Positions 17,073 through 25,297 of a stretch of 64,000 bases of DNA are shown piece after piece. How positions within the stretch are numbered: the first letter of the stretch is position 1; every line of letters begins with the position of its first letter. The translations under genes and the position numbers were made by a program. Source of the DNA: Saccharothrix sp. NRRL B-16348 (GTDB taxonomy: Bacteria; Actinomycetota; Actinomycetes; Mycobacteriales; Pseudonocardiaceae); NCBI RefSeq assembly GCF_001280085.1, contig NZ_LGED01000220.1, forward strand, positions 124,001 through 188,000. Direction: 5' to 3'. Under the pieces are notes generated by a model that made no database searches, was not told the origin of the DNA, and saw only the letters and a list, made by a program, of their open reading frames with translations.

Positions 17073-18080
17073 GTGGTGACGACGGCGAGCCGAGGACGCG
17101 GCCTGCTCGTGGCGGCGGTAGCCGTGATGGTCTGCGCGGGGGCTCCTATGCCCGCCGCCGCGCAGGAGCCCGTGCCGACGGTGTTCTTCGGCGACTCCCA
17201 CACCGCCAACTTCGGCATCGCCCCCGTCTTCGAGGCCTGGGACCCGCAGGAGTACTACTGCTTCCGGTCCGAGGAGAACTACCCGGCGGTGGTGGCCAAG
17301 GAACTCGCCGCGCAGGGCATCACGCTCGACGTCGCCTCCGACCGCTCCTGCAGCGCCGCGCTCATCGAGCACTTCTGGACCAGTCAGCCCTTGCCGGGCG
17401 GCGAGAGCAAGCCACCCCAGCAGGAGGCCCTGGGCCACGGGACCAGGCTCGTGGTCGGCAGCCTCGGCGACAACACCCTCGGCTTCGTCCAGATCCTCCA
17501 GCAGTGCTCCCGACGCCTCCGCGAGCTGGGCGAGACGCTGCCCGGCGACCCGGTCGACCCCGACGACCCGGCCGAGCGGTGCGCCGCCTTCTTCACCGTC
17601 GGCGACGGCAGGCGATGGCTCGACTCCCGGTTCGCGACGGTCGCGGAGGAGCTGGAGCGGTTGTTCGACACGATCGGCGCCTACTCCCCGGACGCCGAGA
17701 CGGTGCTGGTCGGCTACCCGCGAATCGTGCCCGCCGACATCGTCAAGTGCCAGACCCCCGCACCCGGGCAGACCGACAAGCCGCTGGCCGACATCCCGAC
17801 CGAAGCCCTGCCCGTGTTCGACAACATCCTGGAACGCCTCAACGACCTGATGCGCGCCAAGACCGACGACGCCGGAGCCGTGTTCGTCGACCTCTACACC
17901 GTCACCGGCGCCAACACCGCCTGCGACGGCGACCACCGCGGCATCGGCGGCCTGTTCGAGAACTCCCAGCTCAACTTCGGCACCACGCCGCTGCCCTGGG
18001 TCCTGCACCCCAACACCCGCGGACGGGACCTCCAGGCCCACCACGTCGCCACCGCCATCCGGCAAGCCCTCGACAGCTGA
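17073..18080 (+). CDS. Secreted SGNH-type esterase/lipase-like protein
   Basis: A 335-residue exported protein. The signal peptide spans residues 1-30 (hydrophobic core LLVAAVAVMVCAGA, then PAAAQ). The mature part begins with a block I motif FFGDSHTANFG, placing the nucleophile at Ser42. GSLGDNTLG resembles the oxyanion block, and DLQAHHVA near the C-terminus supplies a catalytic His with a displaced Asp. Several Cys residues suggest disulfides. Two adjacent GTG codons (17073, 17076) are possible starts after GAGGTGGG. Probably an esterase or acyl-hydrolase outside the cell; the neighbouring xylanase suggests plant-polymer deacetylation, an inference only. Confidence 0.75.
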   Translation: MVTTASRGRGLLVAAVAVMVCAGAPMPAAAQEPVPTVFFGDSHTANFGIAPVFEAWDPQEYYCFRSEENYPAVVAKELAAQGITLDVASDRSCSAALIEHFWTSQPLPGGESKPPQQEALGHGTRLVVGSLGDNTLGFVQILQQCSRRLRELGETLPGDPVDPDDPAERCAAFFTVGDGRRWLDSRFATVAEELERLFDTIGAYSPDAETVLVGYPRIVPADIVKCQTPAPGQTDKPLADIPTEALPVFDNILERLNDLMRAKTDDAGAVFVDLYTVTGANTACDGDHRGIGGLFENSQLNFGTTPLPWVLHPNTRGRDLQAHHVATAIRQALDS

Positions 18081-18089
18081 CCTCCACCT

Positions 18090-18530
18090 GTGCCGACGCT
18101 CGTCGGCGAGGCGTTCGCGGCCTTGAGCGCAGGGCGCCAGGCGGCGTTCACGGCGCCGCGCCTCGTGCTGATGACCGAGGTGCAGCGACGCGTCGTGGAC
18201 GAAGCCCTGCCGGCGGGCGCCGACACGCGGGACGGCCTGCGCCGGTTCCTGCGCGCCACACTCCACGAGCTGACCACCAGTCCACTGTGGAGCAGGCTGA
18301 TGAGCCACCCAGACGAGATGCGCGCGGTCGCCGGAAAACTCGACCCCGTACGGGTCACCGCGACCAGCTGCTCGACCTCGACCACGTCGTCGGCGTGTTC
18401 ATGATGGACCGGCGCCCCCACGCCTTGGCCGAAGAAGCCGCCGCCAGTCTGACGTCCAAGGGCCGCACCCTCGCCGTCATCAGCCTGGGCGACGACCGGT
18501 GGAGCAGCGGCCGTGCGTCGGGTCGACGGG
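18090..18530 (+). pseudogene. TetR-type regulator remnant, 5'-truncated and frameshifted
   Basis: The frame from GTG 18090 encodes what looks like a TetR-family ligand-binding half: FTAPRLVLMTEVQRRVVDEA, then LWSRLMSHPDEMRAVAGKLDP. No helix-turn-helix domain precedes it. Near 18350 the reading shifts to the +2 frame, where HRDQLLDLDHVVGVFMM and GRTLAVISLGDDRW continue the protein. A natural stop in that frame is not evident before the neighbouring convergent gene. The pattern of missing N-terminus plus frameshift indicates a decayed regulator gene. A sequencing error could explain the shift but not the missing DNA-binding domain. Confidence 0.5.
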
Positions 18531-18532
18531 TG

Positions 18533-18859
18533 TCACTTCTCGGCGGTGCCGGGTTTCACGCTGATGGACTCCTGGTAGACGTCCGCGTAGGTGCGCGAGT
18601 CCTTGATCAGGTCGTCGCAGAAGGCGGCGACGTCGTCACCGATGAGTTCCAGGACTCCCTTGCCGGCCGTGGCGCCCTCCTCGAAGAAGTCGACGAGCCC
18701 GGAGAGCAGGGTCCCGTCGGTCAGGTCGACCGGTCCGACCTTGATGAAGTACCGCTGGACCTCCTGGTAGACGATCCGGTAGTCCGGCGGCAGCGCCTTG
18801 ACCCGCGCCAGGTGCGCCCGCCACTGCTTCTTGCCCTCGATGATGTCCTGAATGCCCAC
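18533..18859 (-). CDS. DUF1048 family protein (copy 1)
   Basis: A 108-residue helical cytosolic protein of the DUF1048 family. It begins IIEGKKQWRAHLARVKALPPDYR, the family hallmark, and ends in a short charged tail. DUF1048 genes usually sit between a PadR regulator and an ABC transporter; their biochemical role is unknown. The GTG start follows GGAGG and lies one base past the upstream DUF1048 stop, so both copies and the PadR gene form one operon. No ABC genes follow here. Confidence 0.85.
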   Translation of the reverse strand: MGIQDIIEGKKQWRAHLARVKALPPDYRIVYQEVQRYFIKVGPVDLTDGTLLSGLVDFFEEGATAGKGVLELIGDDVAAFCDDLIKDSRTYADVYQESISVKPGTAEK

Positions 18860-18860
18860 G

Positions 18861-19217
18861 TCAGCCTCCCAGCCGGGCCAGTTTCCGCGCGACGTTCCTG
18901 TTCAACTGCTCGCGCCACCGGTCGCGATAGGTCCGAGCCCCTGCCCCGCCGGCCAACGCCGCGCAGAAGCCCTTGATGTCGTCGCCCAGCACCTCGTGGA
19001 TGCCCTGACCGTCGGCCGCGGTCTCTTCGAGCAGCCCCAGGGCGCCGTCGAGGATCGGCATCAGGTTCCGACCGGTGAAACTCCCGTAGGGGAAGAGATG
19101 GCCCACGACCTCTCCCCACGCCGCCCGGTAGTCGGCGGGCAACGCCTCTGCCCGGACTTGGAACGCCTTCCACTCCCTGGTGAGATCGCTGCCCGTGATG
19201 GTCTCCCAGAAGTTCAT
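18861..19217 (-). CDS. DUF1048 family protein (copy 2)
   Basis: A 118-residue DUF1048 protein. It shares the core pattern with its neighbours (REWKAFQVRAEALPADYR, then DDIKGFCAALAGG) but is divergent. The ATG overlaps the PadR stop codon as ATGA, giving translational coupling. Three DUF1048 copies within 2 kb suggest local duplication followed by divergence. Confidence 0.84.
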   Translation of the reverse strand: MNFWETITGSDLTREWKAFQVRAEALPADYRAAWGEVVGHLFPYGSFTGRNLMPILDGALGLLEETAADGQGIHEVLGDDIKGFCAALAGGAGARTYRDRWREQLNRNVARKLARLGG

Positions 19218-19540
19218 CTCCCGCCCTCCCTCAGCTTGTCGAGCCGTGACGCGATGTACTCCCACTTCGCCCAGAACGTCGCGAGTCGGTCGCGCCCCGC
19301 GTCGTTGAGCGTGTAGAACTTGCGCGGCGGGCCCACTTCGGACGGTCGTTTCCGCACCTCGACGAGCCCGTTCTTCTCCAGTCGCAGCAGGATGGTGTAG
19401 ACCGTCCCCTCGACGACGTCGGCGAAGCCGAGCTCGTTCAGCCGCCGCGTGATGGCGTACCCGTAGGTCTCCTCGCTGCCGATGATCTCGAGCACGCAGC
19501 CCTCCAGCGTGCCCTTCAACATCTCCGTCAGGTCGTCCAC
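19214..19540 (-). CDS. PadR-type transcriptional regulator (left module)
   Basis: A 108-residue PadR winged-helix repressor. The start is the GTG at 19540, eight bases after GAAGAGGG; a longer frame to 19588 would cover the operator. The HTH reads YGYAITRRLNELGFADVVEGTVYTILLRLEKNGLV, with the wing at RPSEVGPPRKFYTL. The C-terminal dimerisation helix is single. It is about 60% similar by eye to the right-hand PadR at 19714. The gene leads an operon with two DUF1048 genes and is divergent from the second module. The intervening 170 bp holds a dyad in front of each gene. Confidence 0.9.
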   Translation of the reverse strand: MDDLTEMLKGTLEGCVLEIIGSEETYGYAITRRLNELGFADVVEGTVYTILLRLEKNGLVEVRKRPSEVGPPRKFYTLNDAGRDRLATFWAKWEYIASRLDKLREGGR

Positions 19541-19565
19541 CGCGCGCCCTCTTCGATCCGTCCGG

Positions 19566-19607
19566 TACTCGGTGCCACCCAGTACCACTACACGGTACCA
19601 CCGAGTA
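19566..19607. promoter_or_regulatory. PadR operator, left module
   Basis: TACTCGGTG (19566-19574) and its exact reverse complement CACCGAGTA (19599-19607) flank 24 bases, which contain a nested dyad GTACC/GGTAC (19582-19586, 19594-19598). ACTAC (19587-19591) pairs with GTAGT (19605-19609). The cluster starts 26 bases before the left PadR start and fits autorepression. Confidence 0.65.
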
Positions 19608-19649
19608 GTGGGCGCCTCCCACCGATCAGGCGAACCTGCACCACCGGCT

Positions 19650-19693
19650 CTACTCAGCTTGACTAGGTACCGGTAGTCAGCAACACTGAGTAG
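19650..19693. promoter_or_regulatory. PadR operator and promoter, right module
   Basis: CTACTCAG (19650-19657) and CTGAGTAG (19686-19693) are perfect inverted repeats around a nested GACTA-N8-TAGTC dyad (19661-19678). A promoter candidate, TTGACT (19659-19664)-17 bp-AACACT (19682-19687), lies entirely inside. The half-site TACTC(G/A)G is shared with the left operator, so the two PadR proteins may cross-regulate. Confidence 0.65.
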
Positions 19694-19713
19694 GAGCGGA
19701 AGGAGGTGTCGCC

Positions 19714-20049
19714 ATGGGCAAGCAGATAACGGAGATGCTCAAGGGAACGTTGGAGGGCATCGTCCTCGCGATCCTGGCCGGCCGGTCCGCGTACGGCTAC
19801 GAGATCACGGCGTGGCTGCGGGACCAGGGCTTCTCCGACATCGCCGAGGGCACCGTCTACGCCTTGCTCATCAGGATCGAGCGGCGCGGCCTCGTCGACG
19901 TGGAGAAGGTCCCGTCCGAGAAGGGGCCGCCGCGCAAGGTCTACTCCCTGAACGCCCAGGGACAGGAGTACCTCGAAGAGTTCTGGAGGACGTGGAGCTT
20001 CCTCGCGGAACGACTGGACAAGCTCCGTGAAGGAGGCAACCGACCATGA
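19714..20049 (+). CDS. PadR-type transcriptional regulator (right module)
   Basis: A 111-residue PadR repressor with the same plan as its divergent neighbour: ITEMLKGTLEGIVLAIL, the recognition region GFSDIAEGTVYALLIRIERRG, and the wing VPSEKGPPRKVYSL. A near-perfect ribosome site (GGAAGGAGG) precedes the ATG. It is the first gene of an operon with DUF1048, ABC ATPase and permease. PadR proteins of this kind repress drug transporters and release on binding the drug. Confidence 0.92.
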   Translation: MGKQITEMLKGTLEGIVLAILAGRSAYGYEITAWLRDQGFSDIAEGTVYALLIRIERRGLVDVEKVPSEKGPPRKVYSLNAQGQEYLEEFWRTWSFLAERLDKLREGGNRP

Positions 20050-20414
20050 ACCTCTCGGATCTCGCCACGAAGGTGATCGGCGACAAACGGCGCTGGCGGG
20101 CGTACAAGGCGCGCGTGCGGGCGCTGCCGCCGAACTACCGCACGGCGGTCGACGCGCTCGAGCGGTACCTGATGTTCTTCGGGGCGTCCGACGGCGACGG
20201 CGCGGCGTCGATGTTCGAGGACATGGCCGACCTGTTCGAACGAGCCGCGGCGGACGGCACCCCGATCCGCGAGATCGTCGGCGAGGACCCCGTGGAGTTC
20301 GTCGAGGCGTTCCTGGCGAACTACACCAAGGGCGGCTGGGTCACCAAGGAACGGGAACGGCTCAGCAACCGCATCAAGAAGGCCGAAGAAGCATCCGGGG
20401 AGACCTCGTCATGA
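20046..20414 (+). CDS. DUF1048 family protein (copy 3)
   Basis: A 122-residue DUF1048 protein (VIGDKRRWRAYKARVRALPPNYR near residues 10-32, then a helical middle part and a Lys/Glu-rich end). It overlaps both neighbours, PadR before and ABC ATPase after, as ATGA junctions, so it is made in step with the transporter. The function is unknown. The position suggests an accessory or sensor protein for the regulator or the ATPase. Confidence 0.87.
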   Translation: MNLSDLATKVIGDKRRWRAYKARVRALPPNYRTAVDALERYLMFFGASDGDGAASMFEDMADLFERAAADGTPIREIVGEDPVEFVEAFLANYTKGGWVTKERERLSNRIKKAEEASGETSS

Positions 20415-21181
20415 CGGACGGAACGACCACCGAGCCCGTGATCCGCGTGCGGGGCCTCAAGAAGTCCTACAAGGCGGTGGAGGTGCTGCGCGGCGTGGAC
20501 TTCGACGTGGCGCGCGGCAGCATCTTCGCACTGCTCGGTTCCAACGGCGCGGGCAAGACGACGGCCGTGAAGATCCTGTCCACGCTGCTCAGAGCCGACG
20601 CGGGCGAGGTGAGCGTCAACGGCTTCGACGTCGCCGCGCGAGCCGCGGACGTGCGGGAGTCCATCAGCCTCACCGGGCAGTTCGCCGCCGTCGACGAAAT
20701 CCTCAGCGGGCGCGAGAACCTCGTGCTCGTCGCCCGGCTCCGTCACCTCGACGACCCGCGCGGGATCGCCGACGACCTGCTGAGGCGCTTCTCGTTGACC
20801 GACGCCGGCGCGCGGAAGGTGTCGACGTACTCCGGTGGCATGCGCCGCCGGCTCGACATCGCGATGAGCCTCGTCGGCAACCCACCGGTCATCTTCCTCG
20901 ACGAGCCGACGACCGGGCTCGACCCCCAGGGGCGCATCGAGGTGTGGCAGGCCGTCAAGGAACTCGCCGCCCAGGGCACGACCGTGCTGCTCACGACCCA
21001 GTACCTGGACGAGGCCGAACAACTCGCCGACCGGATCGCGATCCTCCACGAGGGCCGGATCATCGTGAACGACGCCCTCGCCGAGCTGAAGAAGCTGCTC
21101 CCACCCGCCGAGGTCGAGTACGTCGAGAAGCAGCCGAAGCTGGAAGACGTCTTCCTCGCGCTCGTCGGCGACAAGAAGTAG
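20411..21181 (+). CDS. ABC transporter ATP-binding protein (DrrA-like)
   Basis: A 256-residue ATPase subunit of an ABC-2 drug-type exporter. Walker A GSNGAGKTT is at residues 43-51, the signature is TYSGGMRRRLDIA, Walker B is VIFLDEPTTGLD, and the switch His is replaced in TTQYLDEAEQLADR, as in DrrA. The C-terminus (QPKLEDVFLAL) is the DrrA-type regulatory tail, shortened relative to DrrA (about 330 residues). The start is the ATG overlapping the DUF1048 stop. The partner permease follows seven bases downstream. Confidence 0.92.
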   Translation: MTDGTTTEPVIRVRGLKKSYKAVEVLRGVDFDVARGSIFALLGSNGAGKTTAVKILSTLLRADAGEVSVNGFDVAARAADVRESISLTGQFAAVDEILSGRENLVLVARLRHLDDPRGIADDLLRRFSLTDAGARKVSTYSGGMRRRLDIAMSLVGNPPVIFLDEPTTGLDPQGRIEVWQAVKELAAQGTTVLLTTQYLDEAEQLADRIAILHEGRIIVNDALAELKKLLPPAEVEYVEKQPKLEDVFLALVGDKK

Positions 21182-21188
21182 GGAAACG

Positions 21189-21953
21189 ATGATGGCCAAG
21201 CACTTCCTCGGCGACACGAACGTCCTGCTGGGACGATCCCTGCGCCACATCACCCGCAGCCCCGACACGATCATCACCACCGCGATCATGCCGATCGCCA
21301 TGATGCTGATGTTCGTCTACGTGTTCGGCGGTGCGATCGACACCGGTTCGGACTCCTACGTGCAGTACATGCTGCCCGGCATCCTGCTCATCACCGTCGC
21401 CTCGGGCATCTCCTACACCGCGTTCCGGCTCTTCCTGGACATGAAAGGAGGCATCTTCGAGCGGTTCCAGTCCATGCCCATCGCGCGGTCGTCCGTGCTG
21501 TGGGCGCACGTCCTCACCTCGCTGGTCGCCAACCTGATCTCGCTGGTGGTCGTCCTGCTCGTGGCGCTGCTGATGGGCTTCCGGACGAGCGCGGGCGTGG
21601 CCGAGTGGCTCGCGGTCGCGGGCATCCTGTTCCTGTTCACCCTGGCGTTGACGTGGCTCGCCGTCATCCCCGGCCTCACCGCGAAATCCGTCGACGGCGC
21701 GAGCGCGTTCTCCTACCCGCTCATCTTCCTGCCGTTCCTCAGCTCCGCCTTCGTGCCGACCGACACCATGCCCGGCCCCGTGCGCGCGTTCGCCGAGCAC
21801 CAGCCGGTCACCTCCATCGTCAACACCATCCGCGGCCTGTTCACCCAGCAGCCCATCGGCGGCGACATCTGGCTCGCCCTCGCCTGGTGCGTCGGCATCC
21901 TCGTCGTCGCCTACGTCTTCGCCGCGGTCACGTACCGCCGCAAGATTTCCTAG
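21189..21953 (+). CDS. ABC-2 type permease (DrrB-like)
   Basis: A 254-residue integral membrane protein with six predicted TM segments and the ABC-2 layout of DrrB. N-terminal RSLRHITRSPDTIITTAIMP is the cytosolic coupling segment. FERFQSMPIARSSVLWAHV precedes the second half, and FVPTDTMPGPVRAFAEHQPVTSIVN is the conserved loop. With the preceding ATPase it forms a small-molecule exporter under PadR control. A weak hairpin (CCGGAG...CTCCGG, 21964-21985) follows. Confidence 0.9.
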   Translation: MMAKHFLGDTNVLLGRSLRHITRSPDTIITTAIMPIAMMLMFVYVFGGAIDTGSDSYVQYMLPGILLITVASGISYTAFRLFLDMKGGIFERFQSMPIARSSVLWAHVLTSLVANLISLVVVLLVALLMGFRTSAGVAEWLAVAGILFLFTLALTWLAVIPGLTAKSVDGASAFSYPLIFLPFLSSAFVPTDTMPGPVRAFAEHQPVTSIVNTIRGLFTQQPIGGDIWLALAWCVGILVVAYVFAAVTYRRKIS

Positions 21954-22050
21954 CTGCCGCGATCCGGAGCGGTCAACGACTCCGGCGGCAAGCGACCAGC
22001 CTCACCCCACAACGCCCTCGCCCCTTGCGGGCCTGTTCGGCGTGCCCGCA

Positions 22051-22094
22051 CGCGGTGACTGCCCGGTGTCAGCACGGTGACTGCCCCGTGTCAG
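22051..22094. repeat. Two tandem 22-bp repeats upstream of serine hydrolase
   Basis: Copies at 22051-22072 and 22073-22094 match at 20 of 22 positions (C(G/A)CGGTGACTGCCC(G/C)GTGTCAG). Each copy has internal dyad character, TGAC-N8-GTCA. Two head-to-tail dyads 60 bases before the ATG look like a binding site for a regulator or a duplicated operator. Confidence 0.6.
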
Positions 22095-22153
22095 GGCGGC
22101 GAGCGATCGTGTCTCCAGTAACCCCAGATCAGACTTATCGGAAGGAAAGCGCC

Positions 22154-23383
22154 ATGCCAGGCACGAGGATCTCAGGCGTCGAGGACGGCTGGGGCAAGGT
22201 CGCCGACGTGTTCCGGGCGAACTTCGAGGGCGACCCCGGCGAAGTGGGCGCGGCGTGCAGCGTCTACGTCGACGGCCGCCCCGTGGTCGACCTGTGGGAC
22301 GGCCTCGCCGACCGCAAGAACAACCGACCGTGGACCGGGGACACCGTCGCCCAGGTCGCGTCGACCACGAAGGGCGCGACCGCGATCTGCGCGCACCTGC
22401 TGGTCCAGCGCGGACTGCTGGACCTCGACGCCCCGGTCGTCCGGTACTGGCCGGAGTTCGGCGCGCACGGCAAGGACCGGATCACCGTGCGTTGGCTGCT
22501 GTCGCACCAGGCCGGTCTGCCGATCGTCGACGGACCGCTGACGTTCGAGCAGGCGTGCGACTGGGACCCGGTCATCCGCGCCCTCGAAACGCAGCAGCCG
22601 CTGTGGGAGCCGGGCACCGAGCACGTCTACCACGCCGTCACCTACGGCTTCCTGGTCGGCGAGGTCGTGCGCCGGATCACCGGCAAGTCCCTCGGCACGT
22701 TCTTCGCCGAGGAAGTCGCCGCCCCGCTCGGGCTGAGCGCCTGGATCGGCCTGCCCGCGGAGCACGAGCCGCGGGTGGCCGACTTCGAGGACGCCGCGCC
22801 GTTCACCCTGGAAGAACTGCTCGCCGGCATGATCGCGACGACCGGCCTCGACGCCGACACTGTCACCACGTGGGTCCAGTCGATGTGGAGCCCCGACGCG
22901 GTCCAGATGCACGCCGGCGTGCTCGGCGGCGCCATGGACCCCGCGACCGGCTACTTCCGGACCCGCGAGTGGCGGGCGGCGGAGTTCCCGGCCGCGAACA
23001 TGGTCGCCGACGCACACTCCCTGGCCCGCATGTACGCCGCCACGGTCAGCGACGTCGACGGCGTGCGACTGCTCGACCCGACGACGGTCGAGACGATGAC
23101 CGCCATCCAGACCGACAAGACCCGCATGTACGGGCTGCCGCCCGGCCTGGACATCCCCGCCGAGCGCTCCTTCAACATGTCACTCGGCTTCTGGCGCGCC
23201 TGCCCTCCGCTGCCCATGGTCGGCCCCGGCTCGTTCGGCCACCCCGGTTCGGGCGGGTCGATCGCGTTCGGCGACCCCGACGCCCGCGTCGGCTTCGGCT
23301 ACGTCACCAACCTCTGGAACTACCGCCCCGACGACCCGCGGGCGACGGCGCTGGCCGCGGCCGTCCGGTCCTGCCTGGGGTGA
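22154..23383 (+). CDS. Serine hydrolase, beta-lactamase/EstB type (class C fold)
   Basis: A 409-residue cytosolic serine hydrolase of the penicillin-binding-protein-like esterase family (EstB, LovD-like). The nucleophile motif S70-T-T-K73 follows VAQVAS. Tyr159 in VYHAVTYG provides the second catalytic element, and HPGSGGS near residue 360 is the KTG-equivalent. No signal peptide is seen, which argues against a periplasmic lactamase. Likely an esterase, transesterase or amidase. The ATG has GGAAGGAAAG upstream. It is not clearly in an operon: the ABC genes end 200 bp before, and a strong terminator follows. Confidence 0.88.
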   Translation: MPGTRISGVEDGWGKVADVFRANFEGDPGEVGAACSVYVDGRPVVDLWDGLADRKNNRPWTGDTVAQVASTTKGATAICAHLLVQRGLLDLDAPVVRYWPEFGAHGKDRITVRWLLSHQAGLPIVDGPLTFEQACDWDPVIRALETQQPLWEPGTEHVYHAVTYGFLVGEVVRRITGKSLGTFFAEEVAAPLGLSAWIGLPAEHEPRVADFEDAAPFTLEELLAGMIATTGLDADTVTTWVQSMWSPDAVQMHAGVLGGAMDPATGYFRTREWRAAEFPAANMVADAHSLARMYAATVSDVDGVRLLDPTTVETMTAIQTDKTRMYGLPPGLDIPAERSFNMSLGFWRACPPLPMVGPGSFGHPGSGGSIAFGDPDARVGFGYVTNLWNYRPDDPRATALAAAVRSCLG

Positions 23384-23402
23384 CGGGCGCACCGGAGCTG
23401 AG

Positions 23403-23438
23403 CCGTGCCCCCGCCTCTCGCTGGAGGCGGGGGCACGG
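23403..23438. terminator. Bidirectional terminator, hydrolase/superoxide dismutase
   Basis: CCGTGCCCCCGCCTC (23403-23417) pairs perfectly with 23424-23438 across a 6-base loop between two convergent genes. Confidence 0.85.
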
Positions 23439-23488
23439 TGGCGGCAGCGCGTGGACTTGTCGGAGCACCCGCTGCCGGTTCATGAGGG

Positions 23489-24118
23489 CTACTTCGACGG
23501 TGCGATCAGCCCGGAGCCGCCTGCCCGCGCGGCGTCGAAGCGGCGGGTCACGTCGGCCCAGTTCACCAGCGACCACAGCTTCTGCACGTAATCCGGCCGC
23601 ACGTTGCGGTACTGCAGGTAGTAGGCGTGCTCCCACGCGTCGAACACCAACACCGGGGTGGTGTTCATGCCGACGTTGCCGTGGTGGTCGTAGACCTGCT
23701 CCACGACCAGGCGCTGCGACAACGGCTCCCACGCGAGCACACCCCAGCCCGAGCCCTGCACCAGCGTGGTGGTGGCCGAGAGCTGCTTGGCGAACGCGTC
23801 GAACGAGCCGAAGTGCTCGTCGATCGCCGCCGACAGCTCGCCCTCGGGCCGGTCACCGCCGTCCGGGCTCAGGTTGTCCCAGAACATCGTGTGCAGCACG
23901 TGCCCGGACAGGTTGAACGCGAACGTCTTCTCCAACCCGACGATCCCGGAGAAGTCGTCCTTCTCCCGCGTCTCCGCCAGCCGCTCCAGCATGTCGTTGG
24001 CGCCCTTGACATACGCGGCGTGGTGCTTGCTGTGGTGCAGTTCCAGGATCTCCCCGGTGATCGCGGGCTCCAGCGCCGCGTAGTCGTAGGGCAGGTCCGG
24101 CAGCACGTACTGACTCAT
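23489..24118 (-). CDS. sodF: Superoxide dismutase (Fe/Mn family)
   Basis: A 209-residue Fe/Mn superoxide dismutase that converts superoxide to H2O2 and O2 in the cytosol. Metal ligands can be placed: His28 in [12 protein letters not shown], His76 in [10 protein letters not shown], and the Asp and His of [26 protein letters not shown] and YDHHGN line the active site. Sequence alone does not separate Fe from Mn use. A Nur-box-like TTGC-N9-GCAA lies 29-45 bases before the start, as for the nickel-repressed iron enzyme SodF of Streptomyces, which favours the iron form; the symbol rests on that inference. Confidence 0.93.
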   Translation of the reverse strand: MSQYVLPDLPYDYAALEPAITGEILELHHSKHHAAYVKGANDMLERLAETREKDDFSGIVGLEKTFAFNLSGHVLHTMFWDNLSPDGGDRPEGELSAAIDEHFGSFDAFAKQLSATTTLVQGSGWGVLAWEPLSQRLVVEQVYDHHGNVGMNTTPVLVFDAWEHAYYLQYRNVRPDYVQKLWSLVNWADVTRRFDAARAGGSGLIAPSK

Positions 24119-24146
24119 CAGTCTCCCCAGGCAACCTCGTGATCTA

Positions 24147-24163
24147 TTGCCAGTCTTCCGCAA
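24147..24163 (-). promoter_or_regulatory. Nur-box-like operator of superoxide dismutase
   Basis: TTGC (24147-24150), nine bases, GCAA (24160-24163) matches the spacing of the Streptomyces Nur consensus tTGCaa-N5-ttGCAA (from memory). A wider dyad TTGCCAG...CTGGCAA (24147-24153, 24174-24180) surrounds it. Nur with nickel would repress the gene. Confidence 0.55.
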
Positions 24164-24268
24164 TAGCAAGTTTCTGGCAACTAGGCACCGTGGCGACTTC
24201 GTCCGTCTGAGCGAGGGTTCGGGTTTGTGGTTGACATGGGGCCGGCGTGGTCCCCATCGTCTGTAGCC

Positions 24269-25054
24269 ATGGTCACGCGCCGGGCAGTGCTCCTGCGGTC
24301 GACGTTGCCGGTCCTCGTCGCCGCCGTGGTGGCGGTCTTGGGTGGCCTCCCAGCGGGGCACGCCCGCGCCGAGTCGCCCTCGGTGGTCGTGGACCACGGC
24401 GGCACGGACTACGCGGTCATGCCCGGCTCGGGAAGCGCGGTGGTCCGGGTGTCGCTGTCCGGCCCGCCGGCCACCACGACGACCTTGACCGTCGCGTGGG
24501 TCGAGGCGGGCACGACGGCGCCGGTGTTCGTCAGCTCACGCCGCAAGCTGACCTTCACCGCGGCCGACTGGAACGTGCCGCGGCCGGTCAGGATCATTTC
24601 GCTGCGCGACTTCGGCCCGGGTGCGTTCAGCGTGACGGGACCGGGCGTGACGGGCGGGGTGATCCGGGTCTACTCCAGCACGATGCCGTTGCCGCCCAAC
24701 GTGAACCGGAGCTGCGCGGTCACCGGCACCACCACCAACTCGTGGCCGGGCGGCTACACCACCACGGCCACCGTGACCAACGTGGGCACGGGCCCCTTGA
24801 CGGACTGGACCGTGACCGCGCTGTTCGACGGTGACGAGCAGGTCGTCGCCGCCGGGTCCGGCGAGTGGGGCCAGTACGGCCGGGGCGCGGCCATCGCCGC
24901 ACCGATGGGCCAGCGACCGCTGGCACCCGGCGCGTCGGCGACCATCGGCTTCCAGGTCCGGTTCGCCCACCGGGCCGGCGGTCCGTGGCTGCGCTGCACA
25001 CCCGAGCCGTACCTGTTGCCGGCCCCTCCCACCACGACCACCAGTTCGCGCTGA
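24269..25054 (+). CDS. Secreted protein with C-terminal CBM2 cellulose-binding domain
   Basis: A 261-residue exported protein. The signal peptide covers about residues 1-34 ([20 protein letters not shown]...GHARA). An N-terminal beta-rich region (residues about 36-130, Calx-beta-like pattern [14 protein letters not shown]) is followed by a CBM2-like module: [36 protein letters not shown], with the terminal Cys pair and several aromatic residues. No catalytic domain is seen. It may bind cellulose or chitin on the cell surface. The ATG at 24269 gives a clean signal peptide; an earlier GTG at 24227 does not. Confidence 0.72.
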   Translation: MVTRRAVLLRSTLPVLVAAVVAVLGGLPAGHARAESPSVVVDHGGTDYAVMPGSGSAVVRVSLSGPPATTTTLTVAWVEAGTTAPVFVSSRRKLTFTAADWNVPRPVRIISLRDFGPGAFSVTGPGVTGGVIRVYSSTMPLPPNVNRSCAVTGTTTNSWPGGYTTTATVTNVGTGPLTDWTVTALFDGDEQVVAAGSGEWGQYGRGAAIAAPMGQRPLAPGASATIGFQVRFAHRAGGPWLRCTPEPYLLPAPPTTTTSSR

Positions 25055-25297
25055 GGCCAGCCGGACCTGTTCACACAGCGAGCCTGACTGCGGGCCGCTG
25101 GGCTCGACCATCCCGCTGGCGAGCGGCTCCCACCGGAGTCGACGGCACGGTCCGTGTTCGGCCGCGACGCCGTCACCTCCCGTTCGTGGACGTCTCACTC
25201 GCACGGTCGGTTTCGCCCGCTGTCCACAGCAGGGTGCGGCATCAGCTGCCTACCGTCCAACGGTGTCGGTGTCGCCAACATGAGCACGGAGGCGGGG

